A stretch of 32,081 nt of DNA from Deltaproteobacteria bacterium (GCA_003646815.1 QMLQ01000008.1:1-32081), one strand, 5' to 3'; counted from the first letter of the stretch, positions 1 to 9,443 are shown. The notes: generated by a model from the letters alone, not told the origin. Numbers and translations are program-made.

Positions 1-763
1 GCCCAAGGGCATAGGCATCCCTGATGGTTGCGGAAACCGACATGGTGGTGTTCCCATGCCAAAGGAGGTCCGGCTTAAATTTCTTGAGCGCCATGATCTG
101 GCTCTTGGTGTCCAGAGCAAACAGGGATACGTCTTGGTCAGGACCTACCTCAAATCCCAGCATCTTTGCCTGGTCCTTGATCGCCTTGATGGGTGCGCTG
201 CAGTATGGAGAAGCAAACATATAGCAGCAGGCAAACCGGGGTTTTCTCTTCCCGTAGTCAGGTTTGGCGGGCCATTTTTTGTCAAACCAGGCCGTAATTG
301 CCGCCCTTGCATTGGTAGAATAGTCAGAGGAAAAGAAGAGGTTGTAGCGGCTCTTGGCCGGATTCGTCAAATGCGCGGAATAGGAAGCCGACACGTAGGG
401 AATCTTGTCCTTGTTGATGGTGGGAGAAAGTGCCTCGGTATCACCGGTCCCCCATCCCATAATGGCCGTGCTTCTCAGCCTTTTCAGAAGCTTATACTTG
501 GTGATTGCTTCAGGAATGCGATATCCGTAATCAAACCAGGTATACTTGATCTTTTTCCCGTTCACGCCTCCCTGTTCATTAATGTATTTGAATGCTTCAT
601 CCATGCCGAGCGCATAATCCTTGCCCACATCAGACGTAGCGCCGGTGGTGTCCATAATACCACCGATTCTGATCTTCTTGGCCACAGCCATGGAGCTGAA
701 CCCAAAAAGAAAAACCCCTACCAGAAACAGCGCGATAAAACCCAGAAGGATACTCTTTTTCAT
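1..763 (-). CDS. livK: ABC transporter substrate-binding protein, branched-chain amino acid type (LivK-like), C-terminus truncated by window edge
   Basis: My translation of the minus strand from the ATG at 763: MKKSILLGFIALFLVGVFLFGFSSMAVAKKIRIGGIMDTTGATSDVGKDYALGMDEAFKYINEQGGVNGKKIKY... (signal peptide plus periplasmic-binding family start), open to the edge. The supplied ORF track omits it because it has no stop in the window. Preceded by GGGGGAGATAGTT-ATG. Confidence 0.9.
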   Translation of the reverse strand, partial: MKKSILLGFIALFLVGVFLFGFSSMAVAKKIRIGGIMDTTGATSDVGKDYALGMDEAFKYINEQGGVNGKKIKYTWFDYGYRIPEAITKYKLLKRLRSTAIMGWGTGDTEALSPTINKDKIPYVSASYSAHLTNPAKSRYNLFFSSDYSTNARAAITAWFDKKWPAKPDYGKRKPRFACCYMFASPYCSAPIKAIKDQAKMLGFEVGPDQDVSLFALDTKSQIMALKKFKPDLLWHGNTTMSVSATIRDAYALG

Positions 764-848
764 AACTATCTCCCCCTTTGCGGTTAAAAAACATGAAGTT
801 CAACAAAAACCCCGACAATTGGTATAAAAAACGCTTTTCACCTCCTTC

Positions 849-1949
849 CTAGTATGAAAATGGCCAAAGATTAAAATAGTTTTTCACCTGCCACCATCGG
901 TAGGCAAGCCCGTTGGGCTCATAGATGAGAAATGCACAGATGGCCAGTCCAAAGGCCATGTCTTTTATAAACGCAAAGTCGATGAGGAGCTTGGGATAGT
1001 AATCCGCAAGGGGAATAGCCACCATCTGAAGCAGTTCCATGATGACCACCATAAAAATTGAACCGAAGATCGCGCCATGAATGGAGCCGACTCCTCCAAT
1101 AAGTATTACTCCCACAAGCCACAGGGACCAGAACCAGGGAAAATGCTCCGGGCTGAGCGCAGCAGTATTGCTGACCCAGAATGCCCCTGCAATCCCGGCC
1201 ATGAACCCGGCCACAAAAAAGGCAAGGAGTTTATACCATACGATATTGATCCCCAGTGCCTCGGCCGCAATATCATTATCCCTGATGGCCACCCAGGCAC
1301 GCCCCACCTTTGACCGCAGTAAATTCGCCAGGATAATAACCATCAAGGTCAACAAGGCCGCCATAAGATAGTAGACCTCAAAGTCATTGTCTATCACCCA
1401 TGGGCCGATCTTAATGGTTCCGGGCGGCAGGGAAAAGGCCTGGCCCCTTCCGCCAATCTGACTCACGTACTGAGTGAGGATGAAATCCACTGTGATAAAC
1501 TGGGCCGCCATGGTGGTAAGGATCAGGTAAAAGCCCTTCACCTTGGCAGAAGGCAGCCCGAAGAGCACACTCCACAAGCCTGCCACGATACCGGCAACAA
1601 CAATGCTGATGGGATAGGCAAGGCCCCATTGCACAATGAATGGAGGCCATGGAAACTGGAGGACCAGGAGCGTGCTCGTGTATGCTCCCACGGCAATAAA
1701 TGCGGCGTGCCCCAGGGTGATCAACCCGGTGTATCCAATAAGGAGTTGTACTCCAAGGGCGCCCATGGCGGTATAGCCCACCATTACGGCAATCCCAAGC
1801 CAATAATCCGGGGCCAGGAGCGGAATCCCGAGAAACATGATTGCCAAAAGCAGAATCATCTTGCCTTTTATGACTTTCGACTGCCACCATCCTTGGTCTT
1901 CCGCGTAATCCTGATGATAATCACCACACGGTAACCACACACTGGACAT
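849..1949 (-). CDS. livM: branched-chain amino acid ABC transporter permease (LivM family)
   Basis: ORF translation; hydrophobic, LivM-like GYTGLITLGHAAFIAVGAYTSTLL and GGVGSIHGAIFGSIFM motifs; adjacent to livH/livG. Confidence 0.92.
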   Translation of the reverse strand: MSSVWLPCGDYHQDYAEDQGWWQSKVIKGKMILLLAIMFLGIPLLAPDYWLGIAVMVGYTAMGALGVQLLIGYTGLITLGHAAFIAVGAYTSTLLVLQFPWPPFIVQWGLAYPISIVVAGIVAGLWSVLFGLPSAKVKGFYLILTTMAAQFITVDFILTQYVSQIGGRGQAFSLPPGTIKIGPWVIDNDFEVYYLMAALLTLMVIILANLLRSKVGRAWVAIRDNDIAAEALGINIVWYKLLAFFVAGFMAGIAGAFWVSNTAALSPEHFPWFWSLWLVGVILIGGVGSIHGAIFGSIFMVVIMELLQMVAIPLADYYPKLLIDFAFIKDMAFGLAICAFLIYEPNGLAYRWWQVKNYFNLWPFSY

Positions 1950-2005
1950 ATACTACCCCCTCGTCAACTTACGAATTTCCTTCCGCATTCCGCCTTCCGC
2001 ATTCA

Positions 2006-2890
2006 TTAGACCCTCTCAATCCGTTCCCATCCCCAGAGCCCGTAGGGTTTAAACAGCAGGAAGACGGCCATGAAAGCAAAGGGCATGATCTGTTTCACCC
2101 CACCGGGGAAATACCTGTCCAGGTAGGCCCCGGACAAATTCTGAAGAACCCCGATGATAATCCCACCAACGATGGCACCGGGCACTGAATTCAGTCCCCC
2201 GAGGACAACCGCAGGGAGGACAAGGAGGCCCAGATACCCTACCGAAATGTTTATCCCGTTAATATTCCCCAGGAGTGCACCACCGACCCCCGCGCTCATA
2301 AACGCGATGGCCCACGCGGCAGCGTATACAAACCTCGCGCTGACTCCGAGAGACAGGGCTGCTGTTTCATCATCAGCAGTGGCCTGCATGGAAAGGCCCC
2401 ACCTGGTGTATTTGAAAAAACAGACCAGGATGATGAGTAATAAAATAGAAAGGATAAAAGACCAGAGATACACCGGAGAGATCTTGAGAAAGCCGATACT
2501 AATAGGCTTCAGAGCGAAAACAGGAGGAGTAAAGACACGGGTATCAGTGCCAAAGACGAATTCGATTGCACCCTTGAAAAAGAACGAAAGCCCAACAGTG
2601 ACCATAATAACGCTCAGAATCGGCTCACCAATCAGTTTGTCCAGGAAGATTCTTTCGGTCAGGAACCCGAGGACAATGCCCACGAAAAGGGTGAGGACAA
2701 CGGCAAGGATAAAAGGGATGTGCATCTCATAAAATGCATAGGTCACATACGCGCCAATGAGGGTTAATTCTCCCATTGCCAAGTTCAGGACTCCTGAACA
2801 CTTGTAGATCAGTACCCACCCAAGGGCAACCAGGGCGTAGATTCCACCGACCAGGATACCGGTCGTCAAGGTCATCAGGAACAGCTCCAT
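2006..2890 (-). CDS. livH: branched-chain amino acid ABC transporter permease (LivH family)
   Basis: ORF translation; GGIYALVALGWVLIYKCSGVLNLAMGELTLIGAYV and VVLGGLNSVPGAIVGGIIIGVLQNL motifs. Confidence 0.93.
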   Translation of the reverse strand: MELFLMTLTTGILVGGIYALVALGWVLIYKCSGVLNLAMGELTLIGAYVTYAFYEMHIPFILAVVLTLFVGIVLGFLTERIFLDKLIGEPILSVIMVTVGLSFFFKGAIEFVFGTDTRVFTPPVFALKPISIGFLKISPVYLWSFILSILLLIILVCFFKYTRWGLSMQATADDETAALSLGVSARFVYAAAWAIAFMSAGVGGALLGNINGINISVGYLGLLVLPAVVLGGLNSVPGAIVGGIIIGVLQNLSGAYLDRYFPGGVKQIMPFAFMAVFLLFKPYGLWGWERIERV

Positions 2891-2902
2891 TCTCTTCCCC
2901 CT

Positions 2903-4825
2903 CTAGATGTTGATTTTCTGGATTCGTAAATCAGTCTTTATCCGTTGCTCTCTTCCATCCTCGTAGGTAATGGTTGTATCCATGTGAACCACATCCCGGT
3001 CCGAATACAGCCCGTCAACGATGTCTTTATACCTCTTCTCCACGAAGGCACGACGCAACTTACTTGTCCTCGTCAGCTCTTCATCATCAGCATCAAATAC
3101 CTTGTAAAGATTCACGAATTTGTGGATCTTGGCGGGTCCGGGCAAATCTTTGTTGGCCTCCTCAATCTGGGACTGCACAAGGTTGTACACACCGGGCTCC
3201 TGAGAAAGCTCCATGTAGCTCGTGTAGTTGATCTTCCGGTCGTCCGCCCACTTGCCCACCACGGCATAGTCAATACACATGACAGCCACAACATAATCCC
3301 GCTTATCACCAATTACCCATGCCTCCTGGATGAATGGGCTGAATTTCAAACGAGTCTCCAGGTACTGAGGTGAAAAAGGCCTGCCATCGTTCAGCGTCAT
3401 AACATCCTTTGAGCGGTCAAAAACCACCAAATGGCCGTCTTCATCAATAAAACCCCGGTCCCCTGAATAGAGCCATCCATCCACAAGTGTCTTCTTTGTG
3501 GCTTCATCATTCTTGTAGTAACCCAGGAAAACTGAAGGGCTCTTGGAAATTATTTCTCCTTCCTCCGTGATCTTTACCTCTGTCTCAGGGATAGGCGTTC
3601 CTACAGTATCAAATTTCACATCCCCGTCCCGGTGCACGATTGAAATCCCCGCAATTTCGGTCTGGCCGTAAATCTGCTTGAGGTTCACTCCCAGCGCATG
3701 AAAAAAGCGGAAATGATCAGGACCCATGGCAGCTCCTCCCGTGTATGCATGCCTGAGGCGCGACATACCCAGGTGATCCTTGAGTTTCTTCTGCATGGCA
3801 ATGTATGCAATCCATCCAAGAAATTTCCACGCCCATGACACCGGTTTTTTTTCAAACTTCTTGTTGGCGATTTTATAGCCAATCTTGGTTGCGAGTTCAT
3901 AAATTTTTCTCTTGATCCAGGTTGAGTCAATGTATTTCACCTGGACTTTTCTGGTCATTCCCTCGTACAACCTCGGCGGCGCAAACATCACGTGGGGCCC
4001 GATTTCTCTGATATTCTCCTGAGCGGTTTCGGGCTCTTCGGGGAAATTGATGGTATAACCCACCTGGAGTCCGCATGAGATGGACATCATCTGCTCCCCG
4101 ATCCAGGCAAACGGCAGGTAGGAAACAAAATCGTCCGTGTCATAGCACGGATCCACGGCCATAAGATTATATCCCATGGTCAACATGTTCCAGTGGCTCA
4201 GGAGGGCACCCTTGGGCAACGCAGTGGTACCGGACGTGTAAAAGAGCAGACAGATGTCGTCACCGTGCCCTTCACTGATCCTTTTTTCAAAAAGATCCGG
4301 CTCCTTTTTCTCGAGTTCCCGTCCAAGTTCCTGCACCTTTTTTATGCTTATCAGAAAATCCTGATGATAGTTTCGCATACCCTTCGGATCATCCCAGACA
4401 ACCCATTTCAGCTTGGGGCATTGATCCTTGATAGCGAGTGCCTTGTCGACCTCTTCCTGCGTCTCTCCCACGAAAAATTTTGCATCGGAATGGTCGATGA
4501 TATATTTGACTTCATCCATCATACAGTCCTGAAAAAGCCAGACCCCTATTCCTCCTGCGCACATTGCCGCCATCTCGGCCCAAAGGCCCTCTGGCCTGTT
4601 ATCGCCGATCATGGCAACCTTGTCTCCAGGTTCCAAGCCAAGGCTGATCATACCCAGGCAAAGATACTTGACATTGTCATAGTAATCCTGCCAGGTAAAG
4701 GGGCGCCAGATCCCGAATTCCTTTTCACGCATGGCAACCTTTTTTGCCCCATATTTCTTACACTGCCTTGAGAACAACTTCGGTATGGTGAGGTCCTTGG
4801 TAATCTCTATTTCAGGGCTGCTCAT
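2903..4825 (-). CDS. AMP-dependent acyl-CoA synthetase/ligase (long-chain FadD15-like)
   Basis: ORF translation; AMP-binding signature YTSGTTALPKGALLSHWN, YGQTEIAG, GWLYSGDRGFIDEDGHLVVFDRSKDVM. Confidence 0.93.
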   Translation of the reverse strand: MSSPEIEITKDLTIPKLFSRQCKKYGAKKVAMREKEFGIWRPFTWQDYYDNVKYLCLGMISLGLEPGDKVAMIGDNRPEGLWAEMAAMCAGGIGVWLFQDCMMDEVKYIIDHSDAKFFVGETQEEVDKALAIKDQCPKLKWVVWDDPKGMRNYHQDFLISIKKVQELGRELEKKEPDLFEKRISEGHGDDICLLFYTSGTTALPKGALLSHWNMLTMGYNLMAVDPCYDTDDFVSYLPFAWIGEQMMSISCGLQVGYTINFPEEPETAQENIREIGPHVMFAPPRLYEGMTRKVQVKYIDSTWIKRKIYELATKIGYKIANKKFEKKPVSWAWKFLGWIAYIAMQKKLKDHLGMSRLRHAYTGGAAMGPDHFRFFHALGVNLKQIYGQTEIAGISIVHRDGDVKFDTVGTPIPETEVKITEEGEIISKSPSVFLGYYKNDEATKKTLVDGWLYSGDRGFIDEDGHLVVFDRSKDVMTLNDGRPFSPQYLETRLKFSPFIQEAWVIGDKRDYVVAVMCIDYAVVGKWADDRKINYTSYMELSQEPGVYNLVQSQIEEANKDLPGPAKIHKFVNLYKVFDADDEELTRTSKLRRAFVEKRYKDIVDGLYSDRDVVHMDTTITYEDGREQRIKTDLRIQKINI

Positions 4826-4834
4826 AACGGTTTA

Positions 4835-5656
4835 CTACCTCCTTGTGGAATACAGGTCCTCTTCACCCAGGTAGGCTTTAATAACGTCCGGATTCTTCTG
4901 GACCTCCTCCGGTGGTCCGTCCGTGATCTTGTTCCCGAAATTCAACACAAAAACATTATGAGAGATATCCATGACCACGCCCATATCATGTTCGACAAGA
5001 ATACAGGTCACTTTCCAGCGCGGCTCCTCATTGATATCCAGGATAAAACGGGCCATATCTTCCACTTCCTCAAGGTTCAGCCCTGCCAGGGGTTCATCAA
5101 GAAGAAGCAGTTCAGGGTTCAGGGCCAAGGCCCTTCCCAATTCTACTCTCTTCTGGAGTCCATATGGCAGCATGTGCACGGTCTTGTCCCGGATACTCTC
5201 AATTTCAAGGAGGTCAATGATCTCTTCCTCAATGAATTTCCTGGATTCCAGTTCCTCTTTTTTTGCCTTGCCCACATAAATGGAGCCGCTCACAATCCCT
5301 GACTTGAGATGGATGTGCCTGCCCAGTCGGATATTGTCGAGCACCGTCATTCCCCCAAACAGTTCAATCTTCTGAAAAGTTCTTGAAATGCCCAGCTCCG
5401 CACGGTGATACGGTCGGAGATGATTGACCGGCACTCCCTTGTAGTAGATATTCCCTTTTTGCGGCCGGTACAATCCGTTGATGCAATTCATCATGACCGT
5501 TTTTCCAGCCCCATTCGGGCCAATGATGGAATGAATCTCGCCTTTTTTCACTTCAAGGCTTACCCCGGCCAAGGCGGCCACTTTCCCGAAATACATGTGG
5601 ATATCTTCGAGCCTTAAGAGAGTATCTCCCTCTTTCACCTCCCCCACTTGCACCAT
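4835..5656 (-). CDS. livG: branched-chain amino acid ABC transporter ATP-binding protein (LivG family)
   Basis: Walker A GPNGAGKT, signature/Walker B LGRALALNPELLLLDEPLAGLN, EHDMGVVMDISHNVFVLNFG. Confidence 0.94.
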   Translation of the reverse strand: MVQVGEVKEGDTLLRLEDIHMYFGKVAALAGVSLEVKKGEIHSIIGPNGAGKTVMMNCINGLYRPQKGNIYYKGVPVNHLRPYHRAELGISRTFQKIELFGGMTVLDNIRLGRHIHLKSGIVSGSIYVGKAKKEELESRKFIEEEIIDLLEIESIRDKTVHMLPYGLQKRVELGRALALNPELLLLDEPLAGLNLEEVEDMARFILDINEEPRWKVTCILVEHDMGVVMDISHNVFVLNFGNKITDGPPEEVQKNPDVIKAYLGEEDLYSTRR

Positions 5657-5729
5657 ATGATCTGGCCTCCATTCTCGCTAAATGATGAACTTCACGGTTC
5701 TAGATGTGGAATTAAATCGGATGGGTTTA

Positions 5730-5910
5730 GGGCCTGTCATGAAATATCTATTCCATTCATGCACCTCGTCTTCAAGTTATCTTCAGTCGATCGCCAACAA
5801 CAAAGTCGTTGAAATAGTACAACTATTCCTGGAGCTTTGCTCAATCAGATCAACTAAAATTTAATCCAAACCGGAGCGCCTTAATGCAACACTTATTTAA
5901 TGACAGGCCC
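5730..5910. mobile_element. candidate MITE-like element, no coding capacity
   Basis: Terminal inverted repeats GGGCCTGTCATgAAATA (5730-5746) and TATTTaATGACAGGCCC (5894-5910), 16/17 matches; directly flanked by TTA (5727-5729) and TTA (5911-5913). Confidence 0.55.
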
Positions 5911-5989
5911 TTACTGCTAAATAAAGAGCTTACGTTCGAAAACCAGGAAGCGCTCTTGACATCCTCGAACATCAAGATCACGCCCATAC

Positions 5990-6018
5990 CATTTACTTAT
6001 TCGATTCTTTTTTGTCAA
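5990..6018 (-). promoter_or_regulatory. candidate sigma70-type promoter reading toward livG
   Basis: Minus strand TTGACA (6018-6013), 17-nt spacer, TAAATG (5995-5990); weak -10. Confidence 0.3.
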
Positions 6019-6051
6019 CACCTATTTGAAAAAAGCCCCAATGACCTTCCT

Positions 6052-7242
6052 TTATTTCCGGTTATTCTGCTCAAAAAAGCGCCTGGTTCTGACTTGCGGG
6101 ATGAGATTTTTTCTGCACTGCTCCAAGAAGTACTCGTCCGTCATCCCGGCAATAAAATCACGGACGATACCCGCAGGGGGTGTCTTCGCTTTGTAATCGG
6201 GGGACATCCCGTCAAGAAACTCCCGGTAGATGTCCGATGACTCATTTCCTTTTTCAAGATCATTCAGATATCGATTAAAAAGGAGTTCGAACATAATCCG
6301 TACTTTCCCCGTCTGGTCTTTTACCTTGGGATTTCGATAAATACGTTCCTGATTAAAGTTCTTGAGCTGTTTCAGTGACTCTCCAACCTTCTGGCTGAAA
6401 CAAAGAAATGGTTTGTCAAGACTGTTGGCAACAAGATCTTCCACCAGTCGATACACAATAGTCCCGTTGGAATCACCCAGCACCTCTCTACAACCGGCGG
6501 GGAGATCATTCCTCCGAATGAGGCCAAGACGAATGGCATCTTCGATGTCGCGTCCTACATAACTGATACTGTCTGCCATCCGAACCACGCATCCTTCCAG
6601 GGTCATGGGCCACATATCGAGCATCGGATCAGCAGATTTTTTTTCCATTTCACGATTGAGGATATCAAAGCTTTTCTTTCTGTTCGCTTCCAGTGCCTGT
6701 GAATGGATTTCTCCGTCATGGCAGAAAATCCCGTCAAGGACCTGGAGGGACAGATTCCAACCCCTCCCTTTCCGTTCAATCTCCTGAAGAAATCGGACAC
6801 CCTGGATATTGTGGAGGAAAGGGCCGATCTGGTGCTGCTGGCAAAGCTGGGAAAGAAATTTCTCCCCGTCATGCCCAAAAGGGGTGTGGCCGATATCATG
6901 CCCCAAGGCAATAGCCTCTATAAGATCTTCATTCAGCCGAAGCAGCCGCCCAACGGTGCGACCAATTTTTGAAACAAGCTGGACGTGCAATACCCGGTGG
7001 GTGATGTGGTCATTCTTGATAAGATAGAATACCTGTGTCTTGTCTATGTAGCGGGAGTAGGCCAGGGAGTGCAGGATACGGTCGGCATCAATGGAAAAAT
7101 TTTGCCGGTGTCCTCCACGCACCGCTGGTTCCTCTTTCATTCGTAGGGCATCCCTGCTCGGACACGCCAGGGGAGAAAGCCTTGTTAACTCGGAATTATC
7201 GAGAGCGACCCGTATTTCTCGAAGTGACGCGTTCACTTTCAA
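6052..7242 (-). CDS. dgt: deoxyguanosinetriphosphate triphosphohydrolase-like HD protein
   Basis: dGTPase/HD motifs EDLIEAIALGHDIGHTPFGHDGEKFL, RMADSISYVGRDIEDAIRLGLI; TTG start at 7242 overlaps the upstream ORF stop (TTGA). Confidence 0.88.
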   Translation of the reverse strand: MKVNASLREIRVALDNSELTRLSPLACPSRDALRMKEEPAVRGGHRQNFSIDADRILHSLAYSRYIDKTQVFYLIKNDHITHRVLHVQLVSKIGRTVGRLLRLNEDLIEAIALGHDIGHTPFGHDGEKFLSQLCQQHQIGPFLHNIQGVRFLQEIERKGRGWNLSLQVLDGIFCHDGEIHSQALEANRKKSFDILNREMEKKSADPMLDMWPMTLEGCVVRMADSISYVGRDIEDAIRLGLIRRNDLPAGCREVLGDSNGTIVYRLVEDLVANSLDKPFLCFSQKVGESLKQLKNFNQERIYRNPKVKDQTGKVRIMFELLFNRYLNDLEKGNESSDIYREFLDGMSPDYKAKTPPAGIVRDFIAGMTDEYFLEQCRKNLIPQVRTRRFFEQNNRK

Positions 7243-7493
7243 CCCTTGTCACTCTCCTTTTTTTTATTTTGTCTTGCGTACACCACCCTCAGCTCATTCC
7301 ACACGCTCCTGCCCCTCCTGGCAATGATATTATGCGCCTGGTCAACGACCTGCCTTGAATGACCCTCAATGGAGTCATCTGATGGCAATGGCCTGCCTTC
7401 TTTCCTGTACTTCCAGCGAATAACGGATCGAGTGATGCCACGCTCGGCCCTGTCCAGGGCTCTTCTTATCTCATTTCGATGGCCTTTTACCAT
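7239..7493 (-). CDS. small basic protein of unknown function, translationally coupled to dgt
   Basis: 84-aa ORF with ATG at 7493, preceded by AAGGATGGG; its stop overlaps the dgt TTG start. Confidence 0.55.
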   Translation of the reverse strand: MVKGHRNEIRRALDRAERGITRSVIRWKYRKEGRPLPSDDSIEGHSRQVVDQAHNIIARRGRSVWNELRVVYARQNKKKESDKG

Positions 7494-7855
7494 GAATTTT
7501 ACCCATCCTTATGGTCTGATCTCCAGTTTTGTTTACCACCGGACAAAAAACACTTTTTTTCTTGCACAAAATGCTCTTGAGTGTTATTTATATCTGCTTA
7601 TATTATTTGCGCGCTTCTACACCATATACCGCCACGCTTCCCCCTGGGAGCTTTGAAAACAACCATAGCAGTTTCGTTTGGAAACTTCAAGGCCCTGCCG
7701 TGGAAAAGGCGGCGGATGGGAGAATGCACGTAACAAACTTCGCAGATCCAGTGAGCCCCGGTGCCCGGTGCCTGGAAGGGTTTACTTTCATCTGGATCGA
7801 GGAAAAACTGTGGGAGGGAGATTCACCCGATATCTCCCGAGAAAAGGAGGAAATT

Positions 7856-8716
7856 ATGCTGGCAATTAACATGAAACAACTCCTGGAAGCAGGGGTCCAT
7901 TTCGGACACCAGACCCGGCGATGGAACCCGAAAATGAAACCGTACATATTCGGCGACAGAAACGGGATCCACATTATCGATCTGCAGAAAACGGTCAGGC
8001 TTTTCAGAACTGCCTATGATTTTATTACCAGGATCGTGGCCGATGGCTACTCGGTTCTTTTTGTAGGCACAAAAAAACAGGCCCATGATTCCGTTGTGGA
8101 AGAGAGCGAACGATGTGGCATGTTTTTCATGGTAAACAGGTGGCTTGGAGGCACGCTCACCAATTTCCAGACCATCCAGAGGAGTGTTGCCCGCCTCAAG
8201 GACCTGGAAACCATGAAAAATGACGGCACCATCGAGCGATATACCAAAAAGGAAGCGCTCAAGATGGAGAAAGAGCTTGCTAAGCTTGAAAAAAACCTCG
8301 GTGGCATCAAGAATATGGATGAATTGCCCGGGGCAGTATTCGTAGTTGATCCCAAGAGGGAACGAATAGCTGTGAAAGAGGCAAGAAAGCTTGGGATCCC
8401 GGTTGTTGCCATCGCTGATACAAACTGTGATCCGGATGAAATCGACTTTATTATCCCGGGAAATGATGACGCTATAAGGGCCATACGGTTGATCTGTTCA
8501 AAAATTGCCGATGCCTGTATCGAGGGACACAACCTGGCTGAAGAGCGGCTGAGGGCCGAGGCAGAAAAGCAGCACCAGGAAAAAGAAGAAAGTGAACCTG
8601 AGCCCCAGGTTCCGGAAGAAGGCTCAGCAGAAGGGCCGGAAGTAATAATCGTTTCCAAGAAAGAAGAGCTCCCTGGAGACGCATCCAAAGAAACCGGGGA
8701 AGTGGTTTCTGAATAA
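7856..8716 (+). CDS. rpsB: 30S ribosomal protein S2
   Basis: [46 protein letters not shown]...; start at 7856 behind AGGAGGAAATT, so the 7529 ORF start is over-extended. Confidence 0.97.
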   Translation: MLAINMKQLLEAGVHFGHQTRRWNPKMKPYIFGDRNGIHIIDLQKTVRLFRTAYDFITRIVADGYSVLFVGTKKQAHDSVVEESERCGMFFMVNRWLGGTLTNFQTIQRSVARLKDLETMKNDGTIERYTKKEALKMEKELAKLEKNLGGIKNMDELPGAVFVVDPKRERIAVKEARKLGIPVVAIADTNCDPDEIDFIIPGNDDAIRAIRLICSKIADACIEGHNLAEERLRAEAEKQHQEKEESEPEPQVPEEGSAEGPEVIIVSKKEELPGDASKETGEVVSE

Positions 8717-8840
8717 AGGGCCCAACTGATGCTTGCGTAAGCAGTGCCCATCCATTTACCACTACGCCTTAATAATAAAACTGAACCATATGACATATCC
8801 CCTGCGACGGGATGGAAAAATTATACGGAGGAGTCAACCA

Positions 8841-9443
8841 TTGGAAATATCTGCAGGACTAATTAAGGAATTGAGAGATAAAACAGCCGTCGGTATTATG
8901 GATTGTAAAGAAGCCCTCACTGAATCCGAGGGGGATATCCAAAAGGCGATTGAATACCTGAGGAAAAAGGGAATTGCTACTGCCAAGAAACGAGGAGGCA
9001 GAACAACCTCCCAAGGCCAAGTGCAATCGTACATTCACGGCGGAGGAAAGATAGGGGTACTTGTGGAAGTAAACTGCGAAACCGATTTCACCGGCAAAAC
9101 AGAAGATTTTACCAGCTTTGTCCGTGATCTGGCCATGCAGATCGCTGCAACGAATCCTGTTGCCATTGATCGTGAACGGGTTCCCGAGGAGATCATTCAA
9201 AAAGAAAAAGAAATCTATGCCAGCCAGGCGCGAGAAACAGGCAAGCCCGAAAAGGTAATCGAGAAGATTGTGGAGGGGAAATTGAAGAAATTCTATAGCG
9301 AAGCATGTCTCCTCGAACAACCCTTTGTAAAAAATCCGGATATCACGGTGCAGGATCTGGCAAATGAAATGATGGCGAAAACTGGAGAAAACATCGTTAT
9401 AAAGCGGTTCGTGCGTTTTCAGCTTGGGGAGGAGGATGCATAG
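8841..9443 (+). CDS. tsf: elongation factor Ts (short, ~200 aa)
   Basis: (M)EISAGLIKELRDKTAVGIMDCKEALTESEGDIQKAIEYLRKKG; TTG start at 8841 after CGGAGGAG. Confidence 0.95.
   Translation: MEISAGLIKELRDKTAVGIMDCKEALTESEGDIQKAIEYLRKKGIATAKKRGGRTTSQGQVQSYIHGGGKIGVLVEVNCETDFTGKTEDFTSFVRDLAMQIAATNPVAIDRERVPEEIIQKEKEIYASQARETGKPEKVIEKIVEGKLKKFYSEACLLEQPFVKNPDITVQDLANEMMAKTGENIVIKRFVRFQLGEEDA

Noticed and set aside
56-787. 243-aa plus-strand ORF
   Set aside because: Antisense shadow of the livK coding sequence, which gives a clear signal peptide and family match on the minus strand.
5884-6240. 118-aa plus-strand ORF overlapping the dgt 3' end
   Set aside because: Starts inside the candidate MITE end and runs antisense into dgt; no family signal or good RBS.
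8047-8796. 249-aa minus-strand ORF
   Set aside because: Antisense to rpsB; Ser-rich shadow translation.
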